Source of the DNA: Verrucomicrobiota bacterium
Lineage (GTDB): Bacteria > Verrucomicrobiota > Verrucomicrobiia > Opitutales > Opitutaceae
NCBI GenBank assembly: GCA_019136515.1
Contig: JAGVUB010000142.1
Coordinates: forward strand, 1 to 64,000
Direction: 5' to 3'
DNA: 64,000 bases
The notes beneath the pieces were generated by a model. It was not told the DNA's origin, did not search any database, and saw only the letters and a program-made list of their open reading frames with translations. Each line of letters starts with the position of its first letter. Within the stretch, counting starts at the first letter, position 1. The position numbers and the translations under genes are program-made. Shown piece by piece: positions 55,171 through 64,000 of this stretch.

Positions 55171-55860
55171 ATGAACAAACGTGGCGTCATCATCGCTGCC
55201 GTCGTTGTCCTCATCGCCCTTGTGGCCTTCTTCGCCTACCGTTCCCACGCCAACAAGGTCGCAGAGGAGAAGGAGCGGGCTCGCCAAGAACAGCTCGCCC
55301 AAGAGGCTGAGCGGGCCCGTGCCGAAGCCCAACGCAAGGCCGAGGCCGAAGCCGAGGCCAGGCGTCTCGCCGAGCTGAAGGCCCAGCAGGAAGCCGCCGA
55401 GAAGGCCCGCCTCGCCGAGGTCCAGCGGCTCGAGCAGGAGGCCGCCGAGAAGGCCCGTCTCGCCGCCGAAGCCGAAGCCAAACGCCTCGCCGCCGAGGCC
55501 GAAGCCCGTCGCCTCGCCGCCCTCGAGGCCGAACGCGAAGCCCAACGTCTGGCCGAGTTGCGCGCTCAGGAGGCCCGCGACGCCGAGGCCGCCCGCCTCG
55601 CCGCCCTCAAAGCGCTTGAGGATGCCGAAAACGAGCGCAAGGCCGCCGAGGAGCGCGAACGCGCCCGCCTCGCCGCAATCAAACGCCAACAAGAACTCGA
55701 AGCCCTCGCCGCGATCCAGGAACGGCTCGCCATCGGTCGCATGGTCTATCCCGACGACTACAAGCGCCGCCGCCACTACGACATGAACGTCGGCCTGATG
55801 CAGTCGGGCCTGCTCGCGGCGCCGGAACCCGTGATCCCGCCCTCCGGCGAGAAGAAATAG
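55171..55860 (+). CDS. Membrane-anchored coiled-coil protein
   Basis: A 229-residue protein. One N-terminal membrane helix (VIIAAVVVLIALVAFFAY, 6-23) is followed by about 150 residues of Glu/Ala/Arg/Leu-rich repeats (units such as EARRLAALEAER and EAEAKRLAAEAEA), a long single alpha-helix or coiled coil like TolA. A short globular end (RMVYPDDYKRRRHYDMNVGL) follows. It may span the periplasm; no partner is visible nearby. Confidence 0.78.
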   Translation: MNKRGVIIAAVVVLIALVAFFAYRSHANKVAEEKERARQEQLAQEAERARAEAQRKAEAEAEARRLAELKAQQEAAEKARLAEVQRLEQEAAEKARLAAEAEAKRLAAEAEARRLAALEAEREAQRLAELRAQEARDAEAARLAALKALEDAENERKAAEERERARLAAIKRQQELEALAAIQERLAIGRMVYPDDYKRRRHYDMNVGLMQSGLLAAPEPVIPPSGEKK

Positions 55861-55888
55861 CCCGCCGCCCGCACCGCCCCTTTTTGCC

Positions 55889-55918
55889 AAGCCGGCCCGT
55901 TCGCGGGCCGGCTTTTCT
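55889..55918. terminator. Terminator of the coiled-coil protein gene
   Basis: GCCGGCCCG (55891-55899) and CGGGCCGGC (55904-55912) form a 9-bp stem with a TTCG tetraloop, followed by TTTTCTGTTT. Confidence 0.9.
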
Positions 55919-55942
55919 GTTTCAAGTCCGAGCCAACGCGTC

Positions 55943-56821
55943 TCAAGCCGTGCAGCGCCGCCGCCACGCAACGGCGAGCAACAGCACAGCAGCGACCATC
56001 AGGCCGTAGGTCGATGGCTCCGGCACGCTGCCTCCTTGGGGTAGATCATAGTGCCCACGGACTGCGAAGATGAAGTCATTGAAATCCCCATCGCGATGTA
56101 CCCCGCCCTCACGAATATCCTCGAAGGCGAAGACAATGAACGGATCACCGATAAGGCCTGGGATATGCTCCGGATCTCGGACCGATGAATACGGAGTCAG
56201 CATCCCGTAATACGACTGCATGTCCGAGCCCACCGGCAGGTTGTTGTCCGTGTCGAACACGTAGTACTTGCCGCCCTGCGCGCCGATCGTGGGCTCAGCA
56301 CCGATGTTCGGTCCGAACACCCCACTGCCCGTAACGAAGAAGTCGAGTGATTCGCCCGGCGCCAGGTTCAGCACCACATTGTCGCCGAACCACCGATTCT
56401 TTGGACCGTGTTTATTGATCGTCTGCACACTGTCGGCGAGCAGGGTGTCCACTCCGTTCTTCGTGTAGCCGAAGTCGTTCCACCATCCGGCGGTCTCCCC
56501 GAGGAACACGACCTCGAGATAGAGCGGATGTCCCCATCCATCCCAGATAGGATTCTGAAACGGATTCCCCACCGACACCTGTTTCAGACCCGTGGCCCCC
56601 CAGTTCGCCGTCCAGCCGGACCACTCGCGATTGGAGTCCTCAAAAGCCCCGGGGGCTCCCATGGTGGGATTGGGTATCCCGAGAAATTGAACATCCCCGG
56701 CGATCTTGAACTCCGGGGCGAACCAGGCGGTGTAGTCGGTCAACAGATCGCCCGTCGCCTTGTACATTCCCCCGTAGGTTGAAACCGCCAGCAACGCCGC
56801 GAAGACCAGTAGCTTTTTCAT
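55943..56821 (-). CDS. PEP-CTERM secreted protein with DUF4114-like domain
   Basis: A 292-residue exported protein. It has an N-terminal signal (LLVFAALLAVSTYGG). The C-terminal sorting signal is complete: VPEPSTYGLMVAAVLLLAVAW then RRR. The segment before it (FAFEDIREGGVHRDGDFNDFIF) is a DUF4114-like block. PEP-CTERM proteins are cut and attached by exosortase in EPS-producing bacteria and are common in Verrucomicrobia. ATG at 56821 begins MKKLL. Confidence 0.92.
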   Translation of the reverse strand: MKKLLVFAALLAVSTYGGMYKATGDLLTDYTAWFAPEFKIAGDVQFLGIPNPTMGAPGAFEDSNREWSGWTANWGATGLKQVSVGNPFQNPIWDGWGHPLYLEVVFLGETAGWWNDFGYTKNGVDTLLADSVQTINKHGPKNRWFGDNVVLNLAPGESLDFFVTGSGVFGPNIGAEPTIGAQGGKYYVFDTDNNLPVGSDMQSYYGMLTPYSSVRDPEHIPGLIGDPFIVFAFEDIREGGVHRDGDFNDFIFAVRGHYDLPQGGSVPEPSTYGLMVAAVLLLAVAWRRRCTA

Positions 56822-56998
56822 CTCTTCACCTCTTGGATTGAACTGCGATTCGTGTGCGCGGGGTCCGGCCGCAAACCCACGAAGCGCCCCTTCTCCCACC
56901 CGCCGCCCAGCCGGGGAATCAGTCCAAGTCCGTTTTCCGCCTGCGCAAAAGCCCGATGCCCGCGATCAGGTCAGCCGCCTCCATCCGCTCACCGCGGC

Positions 56999-57944
56999 TC
57001 ACGCCGGCCCATCCGCCCACACCCCCGCGATCTCGCCGCCGCAAAACGCGCACCGGCCACCGCGCACGAAGCAGCCGTGCAGCCGGTACCCGTCGCGATC
57101 GATCACACATTTTCCGCAGTGCGGGCACCACGTCCGCTCGCCCTCGGAGTCGCGCACATTGCCAGTGTAGACGTACCGCAACCCCTTCGCCCGTGCGATG
57201 CCGCGCACACGGGTAAGCGTCGCCAGCGGCGTCGCCGCCCGGTCGAGCATCAGGTAGTCGGGATGGAAGGCCGAGAAATGCCACGGCACATCCGGCCCGA
57301 GGTGTTCGGCGAACCAGTCGCTCGCGCGTTCCAGCTCCACCTCGCTGTCGTTGAGGCCGGGAATGAGCAGCGTCGTCACCTCGAGCCACACTCGCGTATC
57401 CCGATGCAGCCACGCCAAGGTGTCGAGCACCGCGCCAAGCCGCGCGCCGCATTGCCGCCGTCACCGCCACCGTGCGCAACCCCGCCGCGCGGCACGCCGC
57501 CGCGACCTCCAGCGCCTGCTCGGCGAAGACCACCGGGTCGTTGTAGGTGAACGCCACCGACGCGCAGCGCTGCTCCGCCGCCATCTCCGCGATCCGCTCC
57601 GGCGCGACCGCCGCGGCCATCAGCGCCTCCTCGCGCGCCCGGCTGATCCGCCAGTTCTGGCAGTACCGACACGCAAGGTTGCAGCCCACCGTGCCGAACG
57701 ACAGCACGCTCGAGCCCGGCAGGAACTGCGCGAGCGGCTTCTTCTCGATCGGATCGACGGCGAACCCGCTGCTGCGCCCGTGCGCCAGCAACAGCATCGC
57801 GCCCCCGCGGTTGCCGCGCGAGAAACAGAAGCCGTCCTGTCCCTCGCCCAGCTTGCACGCCCGAGGGCACAGCTCGCACTCGATCCGGCCATCCACCCGC
57901 GGGCGCCACCAGCGAGCCAGGGGCAACTCCGTCGTCGTGCTCAT
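56999..57944 (-). pseudogene. AmmeMemoRadiSam radical SAM gene (AmrS), internally deleted and frameshifted
   Basis: The 5' part (57944 to about 57440) is a good AmrS N-terminus: CELCPRACKLGEGQDGFC, then the radical SAM motif TVGCNLACRYCQNW (C-x3-C-x2-C). After VAVTA the frame continues into nonsense. The normal C-terminal part reads on in another frame (57430-56999: LDTLAWLHRDTRVWLEVTTLLIPGLND, ending with CPHCGKC and CAFCGG). By comparison with the family, about 35-40 residues including the expected HMDAANVDLKAF-type block are missing. It therefore looks broken, or an assembly error lies here. The start overlaps the Memo-AMMECR1 stop by ATGA. Confidence 0.82.
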
Positions 57945-59323
57945 GGCGTTCCCGGCTCCACGATCTTCCGCGCCGCGAAGCGTTGCAGCCGCACCGGCTC
58001 CTTCGCGCCAATGCCCGCCTTCGACCTGGCGATGGCCACCTGCTGCGCAACGCTCGTGACCTCCGGGATATCCGGCAACAGCAGCCCGCGCCGCCCGTCG
58101 GCCGCGCGCACCACCACCCCCCAATGTCGCGGGTCGAGCTCCGCCTCCGACGCGATGTCTTCCAGCGGTTCGAGCACCGTCACCTCGATCCGCAACGCCG
58201 CCAATTCGTCCGGCCCCACCGGCGAGAACCGCGGATCGTGCAGCGCGGCCTCGCGCGCCATGCGCCACGTCTCCACGGCGAGGTCGCCCGTGTGCGACTC
58301 CATGGTTCCGATGCAGCCGCGCAACCGCCCCTCGGCGGTGTGCAACGTGACAAACACGCCGTTGCCGCCCGGGCAGTCGCCCGGCCGCGGCGCCACCAAC
58401 TCCGCCGGCAGCTGCAACGCAGCCGCGATCGAGGCGCGCGCCAGCGCCGGCAGCATCGCCAGCCGGTCCGCGTCCGCCGGGCCGCGAGCGCCCTCCGCCT
58501 CCGCCGCGGCGAACAGCACCGCCACGCCATAGCCCACGCCAAAGGGGCCCTCGTAGCCGAGCACCTCGCGCCCGTCGGCCCGCCATCCCGCCGCACCGAG
58601 CGCAAATTGCGTCGATTCGACGACATCCTCCGCCGCGTTCTCTTGCAGCCGCTCGACGGCGGCAGCCAGCCCGTGCGTCGCGCCGGACCGTAATTGTGCG
58701 ATGAACGCGTGGTCGAACTTCGCCGCCTCCGGATCGTAACCGCAGGGCGCGCCCGGCTGAAGCCGATGGCTCATGTCGCCGCTCGCCACCACGGCTACCC
58801 GACGGCCAAGGCGGACCGCAGCCGCCGCCACACATTCACCCAGCTCGCCGATACGCGAGTTGTCGACCTCCGCGAGCGCCACCACCACGGTCGGGCCGCC
58901 CCAGCCGGCCTGCGTCAGGTGCCAAAGCGGCACCACGCTGCCGTGGTCGAGTTGCGCGGCCGGAAGATTCGCGGTGGCAATCCCGCGGGCCGCCGCCTCG
59001 CTGCGTAGCTCAGTTGTCAAAACGCTGTCGCCGGGCAGCCGCACCTCCGAATGCGACGCCCCGAACCGCGCCAGCGAGCCGGAGACCCCACCCGAGGTCA
59101 CAGCGAAGGCACGCGCCGCCCGCGCCGCATGTGGCGAGATGAGCACCACGGCCTCGGGCTGGGTCGCGACCAGGCGACGGGCGGCCTCGCCCATCGCATC
59201 ATAGGAGGAGCGACACGCTTCCAATCGCCCCCCCGCCACCGCCGGAACCAGGATTGGGGCATGCGGTAGCAGGATCGCGATCGGGATCGATCCACGGCGT
59301 TCGGCGGAAAACTCAGTTTTCAT
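57941..59323 (-). CDS. AmmeMemoRadiSam system Memo-AMMECR1 fusion (proteins B and A)
   Basis: A 460-residue fusion. Residues about 15-280 are the Memo/extradiol-dioxygenase-like domain (AILLPHAPILVPAVAGG, VVLISPHAARAA, VAVVASGDMSHRL). Residues about 290-460 are AMMECR1, with the diagnostic GRLRGCIGTMES and WGVVVRAADGRRGLLLPD. The two are separate genes in many bacteria. The radical SAM partner lies directly downstream. The biochemical role of the three-protein system is not established. Confidence 0.9.
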   Translation of the reverse strand: MKTEFSAERRGSIPIAILLPHAPILVPAVAGGRLEACRSSYDAMGEAARRLVATQPEAVVLISPHAARAARAFAVTSGGVSGSLARFGASHSEVRLPGDSVLTTELRSEAAARGIATANLPAAQLDHGSVVPLWHLTQAGWGGPTVVVALAEVDNSRIGELGECVAAAAVRLGRRVAVVASGDMSHRLQPGAPCGYDPEAAKFDHAFIAQLRSGATHGLAAAVERLQENAAEDVVESTQFALGAAGWRADGREVLGYEGPFGVGYGVAVLFAAAEAEGARGPADADRLAMLPALARASIAAALQLPAELVAPRPGDCPGGNGVFVTLHTAEGRLRGCIGTMESHTGDLAVETWRMAREAALHDPRFSPVGPDELAALRIEVTVLEPLEDIASEAELDPRHWGVVVRAADGRRGLLLPDIPEVTSVAQQVAIARSKAGIGAKEPVRLQRFAARKIVEPGTP

Positions 59324-59535
59324 GGTGCCTGTGACGCGAGCGGCCTGCCCGGTAAGGCGGACCGGCCGCCGGTGCGCAAAAGAAGATCGCGCCGATGTGC
59401 CCGGTTCTCAACCCTGCCAGCTGATCGCGAACTGGTCCGCCACGAACCGCCGGGCGAAACCACCCATCGTCGAAAGTTGCCCCAAAAAGGTCTTGCTTCC
59501 CTCCGATCCGGCCCGTTTCTTCGCGAGCTTTTCCA

Positions 59536-59850
59536 ATGAAAGCCACCATCAAGACACAGGGGAAGCAGTTCGTCGTCACCGAGGGCGACGTTCTGATCGT
59601 GGATCGTTTCCCCAAGGCCGAACAGGGCTCCACAGTCGAGATCAACGACGTTCTCTCCGTCGGCGAAGGAGCCGAGATCAAGATCGGCACCCCCACGGTG
59701 GCCGGCGCGTCCGTCACCGCCGAGGTCCTCGAGAACAAGCGCGGCAAGAAGATCGTCATCTTCAAGAAGACCAAGCGCAAGGGCTATGACCGCCGCACCG
59801 GTCACCGCCAAGACCTCACCGTCCTCAAAATCAAAACCATCTCTGCCTAA
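59536..59850 (+). CDS. rplU: 50S ribosomal protein L21
   Basis: A 104-residue L21 protein. It begins [20 protein letters not shown] and contains the conserved [49 protein letters not shown] and the C-terminal TVLKIKTI. It is first of the rplU-rpmA operon, 10 bases before rpmA. Confidence 0.97.
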   Translation: MKATIKTQGKQFVVTEGDVLIVDRFPKAEQGSTVEINDVLSVGEGAEIKIGTPTVAGASVTAEVLENKRGKKIVIFKKTKRKGYDRRTGHRQDLTVLKIKTISA

Positions 59851-59859
59851 GGAATCGTC

Positions 59860-60099
59860 ATGGCGCACAAGAAAGGTCAGGGCACATCCTGCAACGGTCG
59901 CGACAGCAAGCCGAAGAACCTTGGCATCAAGCTCTACGGCGGCCAGGCGGTCATCTCCGGCAACATCATCGTCCGTCAGCGCGGCACGCGTTATCACGCT
60001 GGCGCCGGCGTCGACATGGGCCGCGACCACACCCTGTTCGCGATCCGCGACGGCGTGGTGAACTTCGACAAGGAGCACCGCAAGGTCAGCGTGCAGTAA
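59860..60099 (+). CDS. rpmA: 50S ribosomal protein L27
   Basis: A 79-residue L27 protein. It starts [20 protein letters not shown], without the cleavable N-terminal extension known from Firmicutes, and continues [22 protein letters not shown] and [13 protein letters not shown]. Its N-terminus reaches the peptidyl transferase centre. Operon with rplU. Confidence 0.97.
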   Translation: MAHKKGQGTSCNGRDSKPKNLGIKLYGGQAVISGNIIVRQRGTRYHAGAGVDMGRDHTLFAIRDGVVNFDKEHRKVSVQ

Positions 60100-60120
60100 A
60101 CGCTGCACCCACCCCTCTCG

Positions 60121-60149
60121 GCGCACCGCCCCAAGCGGTGCGCTTTTTT
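60121..60149 (+). terminator. Terminator of rplU-rpmA
   Basis: GCGCACCGC (60121-60129) and GCGGTGCGC (60135-60143) form a 9-bp stem followed by T6. Confidence 0.92.
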
Positions 60150-60250
60150 GTGCCCCGACGCGGAGTCCGCACCCCCGAACCGCATCCCCTCGCGCGCGTT
60201 TCCCACCGCCGTCCTTGCCAGCCCATCCCGCGCCCGCTATTCGCCCGATC

Positions 60251-60724
60251 ATGCTTCTGCGCTCCGTCGCCACCCTACTCCTCCTCGCCCTCCCGGCCCT
60301 CCTTTCCGGCGCCGTGGACATCGTGCGCGTCTGGCCCACTTACCGCGACGCCAACTCCTTCCGCCGCATCTCCGAGTACATCGGCGGACGCGAGAGCTCC
60401 GGGCGCGAGATCGTCCTGCGCTCCCAAGCCGCCGACCGCTCCGGCTACTACTTCCTTACCCGGCTGAAGTCCGACCGTGCCCTCGAGGGCGCGAACCTCG
60501 TCGTCGAAGTCGTGCTGCCCGGCAACCCGGCCGTCCGCACCTTCACCTTCCCTGCCCTCATCGCCTCCGGCGCGAAGGTCTATCAACTCGGCGTCACCGG
60601 CACCGATTGGCCCGCCAAGACCATCCGCCCCGCCGCCTGGCGCGTGACCGCTCGCAGCGCCGACGGCACAGTTCTCGCCGAACTCGCCAGCTTCCTCTGG
60701 AGTGGCCCCACGGCCGCGAAATAG
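60251..60724 (+). CDS. Small secreted protein, unknown function
   Basis: A 157-residue protein with a signal peptide (LLRSVATLLLLALPALLSGA, cleavage near residue 21). A beta-rich domain follows: VDIVRVWPTYRDANSFRRIS, YFLTRLKSDRALEGANLVVE, and WRVTARSADGTVLAE. No family recognised. It ends 12 bases before the Ogg gene, so the two may be cotranscribed. Confidence 0.75.
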   Translation: MLLRSVATLLLLALPALLSGAVDIVRVWPTYRDANSFRRISEYIGGRESSGREIVLRSQAADRSGYYFLTRLKSDRALEGANLVVEVVLPGNPAVRTFTFPALIASGAKVYQLGVTGTDWPAKTIRPAAWRVTARSADGTVLAELASFLWSGPTAAK

Positions 60725-60736
60725 AGCACCGGTTCC

Positions 60737-61714
60737 ATGCCCGCCGCCACCCGACCCGCCCTCGACGATCCGGGCTGGTCGCCGTGGGAGCCGCTCGCCC
60801 TGCCTCACCGTTTCACACCGGCGAGCCTGCGCGAGACGCTTGATGGCGGCCAGGCCTTCCGCTGGCGCTGGCACGACGGGCCCGCGGTGTGGCAGGGAGT
60901 CTTCGGCCAACACGTCGTACAGCTGCGACTTGGCGCCGGGGCCACCTCCGGCGAGCCGCAGTGTAAACTCCTTCCGGATTCGCTGTGGTTTCGCGCCGCC
61001 ACGGACCCGATCCCAGCACGCGCCGCCCTCGCCCACTATCTCGGGATGGCGGGCGAACTCGAGGTCGTGCTCGCCCGCCTCCCGTTGACGAGCGACGCCG
61101 TACTCGCCGCCGCCGCGGCCGCCTGCCCCGGATTGATCCTGCTCCGCCAGCCCTTCGCCGAGGCGCTGCTCGCCTTCATCCTCAGCTCGACCAAGCAGAT
61201 TCCCCAAATCCGCCAACTCTGCGAGACGCTCGCGGTCCGCTTCGGCGCCGAACTGGCGCCCGGGCTCCACGCCCTGCCGACCTGGGAACAGCTCGCCACC
61301 GTCGGTGAACGCGAGTTGCGCGCCTGCGCCCTCGGTTTCCGCGCCCGTTACGTGCACGAGACGGCGCAGTTTCTCGCCGCCCGCCCCGGCTGGCTCGCCG
61401 CAATCGAGACCGCGGCGTATCCCGATGCCAAAGCCGCGCTCTGCGCGCTCCCCGGCGTGGGCGAGAAGGTCGCCGACTGCGTGCTGCTCTTCGGGGCGGG
61501 CCGGCTGGAAGCGTTTCCCGTCGACGTCTGGATCCTGCGCACCCTCGCCGAGAACTACGGCCTGCACGGTTGGCGGCCCGCCCAGCTCGCCCAGTTCGGC
61601 CGCGCCCACTTCGGGCCGTTCGCCGGACTCGCCCAGCAATACCTCTTCGCCGCCGCCCGTAGTCGGCGGCGGGAACGCGCCCCGAACCAGCCGACGTTTT
61701 CGTCATCCGGGTAA
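60737..61714 (+). CDS. ogg: 8-oxoguanine DNA glycosylase (eukaryote-like OGG1 type)
   Basis: A 325-residue HhH-GPD glycosylase that excises 8-oxoguanine. The helix-hairpin-helix and catalytic region is ALPGVGEKVADCVLLFGAG, where the Lys is the Schiff-base nucleophile by analogy with human OGG1 K249. The conserved Asp is in FPVDVWILRTL. The N-terminal OGG_N domain (LRETLDGGQAFRWRWHDG) supports the OGG1 rather than the MutM type. Confidence 0.92.
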   Translation: MPAATRPALDDPGWSPWEPLALPHRFTPASLRETLDGGQAFRWRWHDGPAVWQGVFGQHVVQLRLGAGATSGEPQCKLLPDSLWFRAATDPIPARAALAHYLGMAGELEVVLARLPLTSDAVLAAAAAACPGLILLRQPFAEALLAFILSSTKQIPQIRQLCETLAVRFGAELAPGLHALPTWEQLATVGERELRACALGFRARYVHETAQFLAARPGWLAAIETAAYPDAKAALCALPGVGEKVADCVLLFGAGRLEAFPVDVWILRTLAENYGLHGWRPAQLAQFGRAHFGPFAGLAQQYLFAAARSRRRERAPNQPTFSSSG

Positions 61715-61856
61715 CGCGCGGCAGCCCGATCCCGATCGGTCGCAAAAAGACGCCGGCGGTTGAATTCGCGCTTGCCGCCGTCCTGCCGGAGTGGACGCTG
61801 CGAGCCGCCCCCTGCGCCACAAACCCCACGCAAACCCGTAACCTTAAGGATACGTT

Positions 61857-62663
61857 ATGCGTCCGCGCACGAACTCCCCCGAGGGCTTCACCCTCGTCGA
61901 ACTCCTGACTGTGATCGCGATCATCGGCGTGCTCGCCGCCATCCTCATCCCCGTTGTGGGGAAGGTCCGCGAGAACGCCCAGCGCGCCTCCGATCTCGCC
62001 AACATCCGCAGCATCGGCCAGGCCGCCCTCGTCTACGCCCAGGAGCACAACGGCAGCCTGCCGGCGACCAACCTCCCCGCCGCCGCCGGCACCACCGGTT
62101 TCGTCCCCACCGGCACCGCGGCCACCACGACCCTCTACTCCTACGCCGCCGCCCTCGCCCTCTCCGGCGGACTCAACAACGGCGCCGTCTGGGTCTCCCC
62201 CGCCGACCTCACCGGCACGCAGGGACTGGGCAACGTCCTCGGCAACGGCCAGCCGCGCGATTTCGCCGCGGATACACCGGCCTTCAACGGCGCCATCCTC
62301 AGCTTCCAGGCCTTCAGCGGCCTGCGCACCTCCATGGGGGCCAACACCCCCGTCGTCTGGACCCGCGGTCTCGCCGCCGCCACCGGCGTCTGGGACGCCA
62401 ACCGCCAAAACTCCGTCTACGGCGCCGATGGCGGCCACGTCTTCTTCATGGGCGGCCACGTCCAGTTCTTCGACAACCTCGGAGCCGACGACGCCAACGG
62501 TCGCCTCATCGCCTCCAGCGGGACGCGTACCCGACAGCTCCTGACAACCGCCCCCGTCTTCACCGGCCCCGCCGCCTGGCAGACACCCCGCGTGCTCTCA
62601 GCCACCGGCGCCGGCACCGGTCCGGGGCTCGCCCACGACACCGCCGCCACCGGCTCGCTCTGA
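61857..62663 (+). CDS. Type IV pilin-like/pseudopilin protein (prepilin N-terminal methylation motif)
   Basis: A 268-residue protein. The prepilin cleavage motif EGFTLVELLTVIAIIGVLAA (residues 9-28) has Gly before Phe and Glu5. The rest is a globular head with GGHVFFMGGHVQFFDN near residue 198, like the large family of Verrucomicrobia/Planctomycetes secreted pseudopilins. It is probably exported by a type II secretion-like system; no pilus operon is adjacent. Confidence 0.9.
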   Translation: MRPRTNSPEGFTLVELLTVIAIIGVLAAILIPVVGKVRENAQRASDLANIRSIGQAALVYAQEHNGSLPATNLPAAAGTTGFVPTGTAATTTLYSYAAALALSGGLNNGAVWVSPADLTGTQGLGNVLGNGQPRDFAADTPAFNGAILSFQAFSGLRTSMGANTPVVWTRGLAAATGVWDANRQNSVYGADGGHVFFMGGHVQFFDNLGADDANGRLIASSGTRTRQLLTTAPVFTGPAAWQTPRVLSATGAGTGPGLAHDTAATGSL

Positions 62664-62693
62664 CAACCTTCCCCACGAACCAGCCCCCGCGAA

Positions 62694-62727
62694 GGGCCTC
62701 CGCCTCCCATCGGCGGGGGCCCTTTTT
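62694..62727 (+). terminator. Terminator of the pseudopilin gene
   Basis: GGGCCTCCGCC (62694-62704) and GGCGGGGGCCC (62712-62722) form an 11-bp stem with one T:G pair, followed by T5. Confidence 0.9.
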
Positions 62728-62770
62728 CGTTTCGCCGCCCCCGCGCCGCACCGCCTACCGTCAGTCCCGA

Positions 62771-63607
62771 ATGCCGCTCTCCCCGTCCGCCACCCGCGCC
62801 CTGCTCGAACAACTCGGCCACCGGCCCAACCGCCAGCTCGGGCAGAACTTCCTCATCGACGGCAACATCGTGCGCAAATCCCTCGAGCTCGCCGCCGTGC
62901 GCCCCGGCGACCGCGTCGTCGAGATCGGCCCCGGCCTCGGCACGCTCACCAGCGAGCTGCTCGCCGCCGGCGCCGAGGTCTGGGCCGTCGAATTCGATCC
63001 GCGCCTTCACGCCCACCTCGCCGCCACCGTCGTGCCCGCGGCCGCCGGCCGCCTGCACCTGCTCCACGGCGACGCCGTCGAGCATCCACTCGCCGGCTAC
63101 GATACCGCGCTCGGCGACTTCAAGATCGTCGCCAACCTCCCCTACGCCATCTCCACCCCATGGTTCGACGGCGTGCTCTCCCGCCCGCTGCCCGAGCGCA
63201 CCGTGCTCATGGTCCAGCGCGAGGCCGCCGACCGCTTCCTCGCCGCCCCGGGCACGAAGAGTTTCGGCGCCATCTCCATCTTCCTCCAGTCCGCCTTCGC
63301 CGCCGCCCCGGGCCACGCCGTCAGCCGCAACTGCTTCTACCCCGCGCCCGACATCGACTCCTACCTGCTCAACCTCCAGCGCCGCCCCGAGCCGTTCCTC
63401 TTCCGCGACGCCACGCGCCTGCTCGTGCGCGCCTGTTTCCAACAGCGCCGCAAACAGATCGGCGCGCTCCTGCGCCGCCACGCCCCCGCCGCCGTGGAGC
63501 CCTGGGGCGCCGCGCTCGCCGCCGCCGGCCTCGATCTCCAGGCCCGCCCCGAGCAGATCCCCTCCGCCCTCTGGCAACAGCTCGACCGCCTGCCACCGGC
63601 GCATTAG
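62771..63607 (+). CDS. rsmA: 16S rRNA dimethyladenosine transferase RsmA (KsgA)
   Basis: A 278-residue rRNA methyltransferase that dimethylates the two adjacent adenines near the 3' end of 16S rRNA. Diagnostic parts: RQLGQNFLIDGNIVRKSLEL, the SAM motif VVEIGPGLGTLTSELL, the NLPYAIS catalytic motif, and the C-terminal FQQRRKQIGALLRR. ATG at 62771 begins MPLSPS. The upstream open frame is GC-driven. Confidence 0.95.
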   Translation: MPLSPSATRALLEQLGHRPNRQLGQNFLIDGNIVRKSLELAAVRPGDRVVEIGPGLGTLTSELLAAGAEVWAVEFDPRLHAHLAATVVPAAAGRLHLLHGDAVEHPLAGYDTALGDFKIVANLPYAISTPWFDGVLSRPLPERTVLMVQREAADRFLAAPGTKSFGAISIFLQSAFAAAPGHAVSRNCFYPAPDIDSYLLNLQRRPEPFLFRDATRLLVRACFQQRRKQIGALLRRHAPAAVEPWGAALAAAGLDLQARPEQIPSALWQQLDRLPPAH

Positions 63608-63706
63608 CCGCCACCCGCCGTCCGCCGTGTTCGGAATTTGCGCGGCGCGAATCGCGTGGATACGGTTCCGCCCCCGCTGCCCCCCGCCTCAACCCCGGCG
63701 TGTCCC

Positions 63707-64000
63707 ATGCCCCTCGACTTCCCGTCTCCGCCACCCCCAACAACACCCAACGGCACCCACTTTGCCACCGCCGAGCGACTCGACGAATCCAGCCTCCGGG
63801 AGGAACTACGCGCCGTCGGCGGGCACCCGTTGCTCGACACCCTCCTGGTCGCCACCGGCTCCTTGCTGGCCGTGCTCAACGAGCACCGACAGATCCTCGC
63901 ACTCAACGAGCGCCTGCTCGCCTTCCTCGGTCTCGGGTCGGCGGAAACAGTGCTCGGGTTACGCCTGGGCGAGGCGCTCGCCTGTCCCCACTCCGAGGAG
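63707..64000 (+). CDS. Partial PAS-domain protein, probably a sensor kinase (cut by window end)
   Basis: The first 98 residues are visible. After a proline-rich start (PSPPPPTTPNGTHF) comes a PAS-like segment (LLAVLNEHRQILALNERLLAF, then LGLGSAETVLGLRLGEALACPHSE). This LGLRxGEAxxC motif is typical of PAS domains at the front of histidine kinases in this group. The remainder of the protein lies outside the window, so kinase activity cannot be confirmed. Confidence 0.72.
   Translation, partial: MPLDFPSPPPPTTPNGTHFATAERLDESSLREELRAVGGHPLLDTLLVATGSLLAVLNEHRQILALNERLLAFLGLGSAETVLGLRLGEALACPHSEE

Overview
The window joins two different kinds of DNA. Positions 1 to about 22670 are an accessory island with visibly lower GC, long intergenic stretches and almost only defence or unknown genes. 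From about 22700 to the end the DNA is GC-rich and carries ordinary housekeeping genes. The housekeeping content (a PEP-CTERM secreted protein, a pseudopilin-like protein of the Verrucomicrobia/Planctomycetes type, an MlaE with a fused STAS domain, a Memo/AMMECR1 cluster) suggests an Opitutaceae-like member of the Verrucomicrobiota. This is an inference from gene content; no rRNA is present to confirm it.

The island boundary is visible. A 3' fragment of a tRNA-Glu (22644-22666) is followed by a strong hairpin (22673-22704). This is the pattern left at the far end of an element that integrated into the 3' end of a tRNA gene. The intact tRNA and the integrase should lie left of the window.

The island core is a head-to-tail minus-strand gene run from 19081 down to 2448 with overlapping or nearly abutting genes. 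In order of transcription it encodes a half-size HsdS, HsdM, RhuM, a full HsdS, a NucC-like nuclease, a CD-NTase, Cap2 (E1-E2), Cap3 (JAB), HsdR, a YgjP-like metallopeptidase, a two-HKD phospholipase-D-type protein and a 543-residue protein of unknown family. A complete type II CBASS is thus nested between hsdS and hsdR of a type I restriction-modification system. Upstream lie a small protein, a zinc-ribbon protein and a RecB/Cas4-type PD-(D/E)XK nuclease. Divergent from these is an HTH regulator, with two matching palindromes in the shared intergenic region. Right of the regulator is a two-gene module of unknown proteins.

The left end (about 55-1145) has no convincing gene. It is an almost continuous chain of roughly thirty different short inverted repeats, followed by a small membrane protein with 13-residue repeats. 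I know of no described element that looks like this, and it is the most unusual structure in the window.

The core part runs as follows: a membrane glycosyltransferase, an exonuclease and an inositol-phosphatase-like gene; the glycolytic cluster gap-pgk-tpiA; an Mla-type lipid transport operon; HAD phosphatase and acyltransferase genes; tRNA-Ala(CGC); rpsB-tsf; a sodium/sugar symporter divergent from an aldose epimerase; an ACP-dehydratase fusion; rpmB; murJ; a CsgG-like protein; a two-gene phosphotransacetylase; an ArsR-methyltransferase and metallo-beta-lactamase-fold pair; DNA repair glycosylases (Mpg, Ogg); a broken AmmeMemoRadiSam radical SAM gene beside an intact Memo-AMMECR1 fusion; rplU-rpmA; a pseudopilin; rsmA; and the start of a PAS-containing protein cut by the window end. 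Many transcription units end in clear hairpin-plus-T-tract terminators.
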